Source: Alphaproteobacteria bacterium UBA6187 (GTDB taxonomy: Bacteria > Pseudomonadota > Alphaproteobacteria > Rickettsiales > UBA6187). From it: a stretch of DNA of 13,655 nt. Shown here piece by piece: positions 13,109 to 13,655 of the stretch; position 1 is the stretch's first letter, and each line of letters starts with the position of its first letter. The position numbers and the translations under genes were made by a program. The stretch lies in NCBI GenBank assembly GCA_002422795.1, contig DITJ01000067.1, positions 1 through 13,655 of the forward strand. Direction: 5' to 3'. A model generated the notes under the pieces. It was not told the origin of the DNA. It saw only the letters and a program-made list of their open reading frames with translations, and searched no databases.

Positions 13109-13558
13109 CTAAACCTCCCTTCTTTCAAAATCAATCCTAGGGTCAATCAGCATATAGGTTATATCCCCGATTAAATTCAGGATAAGCCCCAGTAAAGTAT
13201 AGATATATAATGTTGCAAATACTACCGGGTAATCACGCTGCATAATGGCTTCAAAACCAAGCAGGCCAAGGCCATCTAGCGAGAAGATAACTTCAATAAG
13301 CAGGGAACTAGTAAATAATATCCCGATAAGCGCCGCCGGAAAGCCGGAAATTACTATTAACAAAGCATTTCTAAATACATGGCGGTATAAAACCTGAGAA
13401 CCTGTTAATCCCTTTGCCCTGGCGGTTAGTACATATTGCTTGCCGATTTCTTCAATAAATGAATTCTTGCATAGGAATGTAAGGCTGGCAAAGCCGCCAA
13501 TTACCATAGATAAAACCGGCAGTGTTATATGCCAGAAATAAAAGATTATTTCTGGCAT
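13109..13558 (-). CDS. yejB: ABC transporter permease YejB, 5'-truncated at a fold-back junction
   Basis: C-terminal part of the second membrane subunit of a YejABEF-type peptide importer. The 149-codon ORF covers the second half of the family, whose members are about 340-365 aa. Visible are WHITLPVLSMVIGGFA (9-24), the EAA-loop YVLTARAKGL..YRHVFRNA (42-65) that contacts the ATPase, later membrane helices (about 67-92 and 115-137) and the family end IDPRIDFERREV. The apparent ATG at 13558 is not a real start: it lies in the mirrored arm of the inverted duplication, so the first four or five residues are artefactual and native coding begins at about 13545. The gene is broken, or its 5' part is missing from this assembly. 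Downstream, yejE is 983 bp away. Confidence 0.85.
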   Translation of the reverse strand: MPEIIFYFWHITLPVLSMVIGGFASLTFLCKNSFIEEIGKQYVLTARAKGLTGSQVLYRHVFRNALLIVISGFPAALIGILFTSSLLIEVIFSLDGLGLLGFEAIMQRDYPVVFATLYIYTLLGLILNLIGDITYMLIDPRIDFERREV

Positions 13559-13655
13559 ATAACACTGCCGGTTTTATCTATGGTAATTGGCGGCTTTGCC
13601 AGCCTTACATTCCTATGCAAGAATTCATTTATTGAAGAAATCGGCAAGCAATATG
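13432..13655. repeat. Perfect 110-bp inverted duplication (fold-back) at the window end
   Basis: 13432-13541 and 13546-13655 are exact reverse complements around the 4-nt centre AAGA (13542-13545), with no mismatch and no sign that the arms end before the window does. The right arm carries yejB coding sequence on the opposite strand (YFWHITLPV onward from about 13547). Nothing but mirrored yejB is present. This is typical of fold-back chimeras from whole-genome amplification or of contig-end assembly errors. A hairpin replicon end would look the same. Confidence 0.95.

Overview
The window looks like chromosomal DNA from an AT-rich alphaproteobacterium. The very short TatA, NfuA scaffold, grpE/rph pairing, YejB/YejE permeases and many palindromic elements in the intergenic gaps recall Rickettsiales, Holosporales or related host-associated lineages. 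That placement is inference from gene content; no rRNA or tRNA is present to fix it.

Layout. (1) 1-661: a copy of a dispersed GC-rich palindromic repeat, then an Ogt/Ada-type O6-methylguanine-DNA methyltransferase on the + strand. (2) 692-8586, all on the - strand and read right to left: kdpF, kdpA, kdpB, kdpC, a 49-residue tatA, and kdpD. This encodes the high-affinity K+ pump KdpFABC and its sensor, with a Tat translocase subunit set between kdpC and kdpD. No kdpE is visible, and the KdpD ATP-binding domain has lost its glycine motifs. Every kdp gap from kdpA to kdpD holds palindromic or 7-bp-periodic repeats. (3) 8587-9082: a gene-free stretch with two separate inverted-repeat elements. 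(4) 9083-11098: nfuA and grpE on the - strand, rph divergent on the + strand. (5) 11106-13558, - strand: the peptide ABC permeases yejE and yejB, split by about 1 kb of accessory DNA. That DNA holds an XRE-type HTH gene, a 49-residue AbrB/VapB-like gene, a possible structured RNA and another palindromic element. (6) 13432-13655: a perfect 110-bp inverted duplication with a 4-nt centre that cuts off the 5' part of yejB. It runs to the window edge and is more likely a fold-back artefact than biology, though a hairpin end cannot be excluded.

How the genes work together. KdpFABC would import K+ at the inner membrane when K+ is scarce, with KdpD as sensor. TatA belongs to folded-protein export. 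NfuA (Fe-S carrier), GrpE (DnaK exchange factor), RNase PH (tRNA 3' trimming) and Ogt (alkylation repair) are housekeeping. YejB/YejE are membrane subunits of an oligopeptide-type importer whose ATPase and binding protein are not in view.

No clearly new multi-gene system is visible. The unusual content is the repeat and RNA-like structure: paired heptad arrays in the kdp operon, two elements sharing a TAAGYGC hairpin loop, a roughly 150-nt foldable sequence at 12711-12859, and the degenerate KdpD kinase core.
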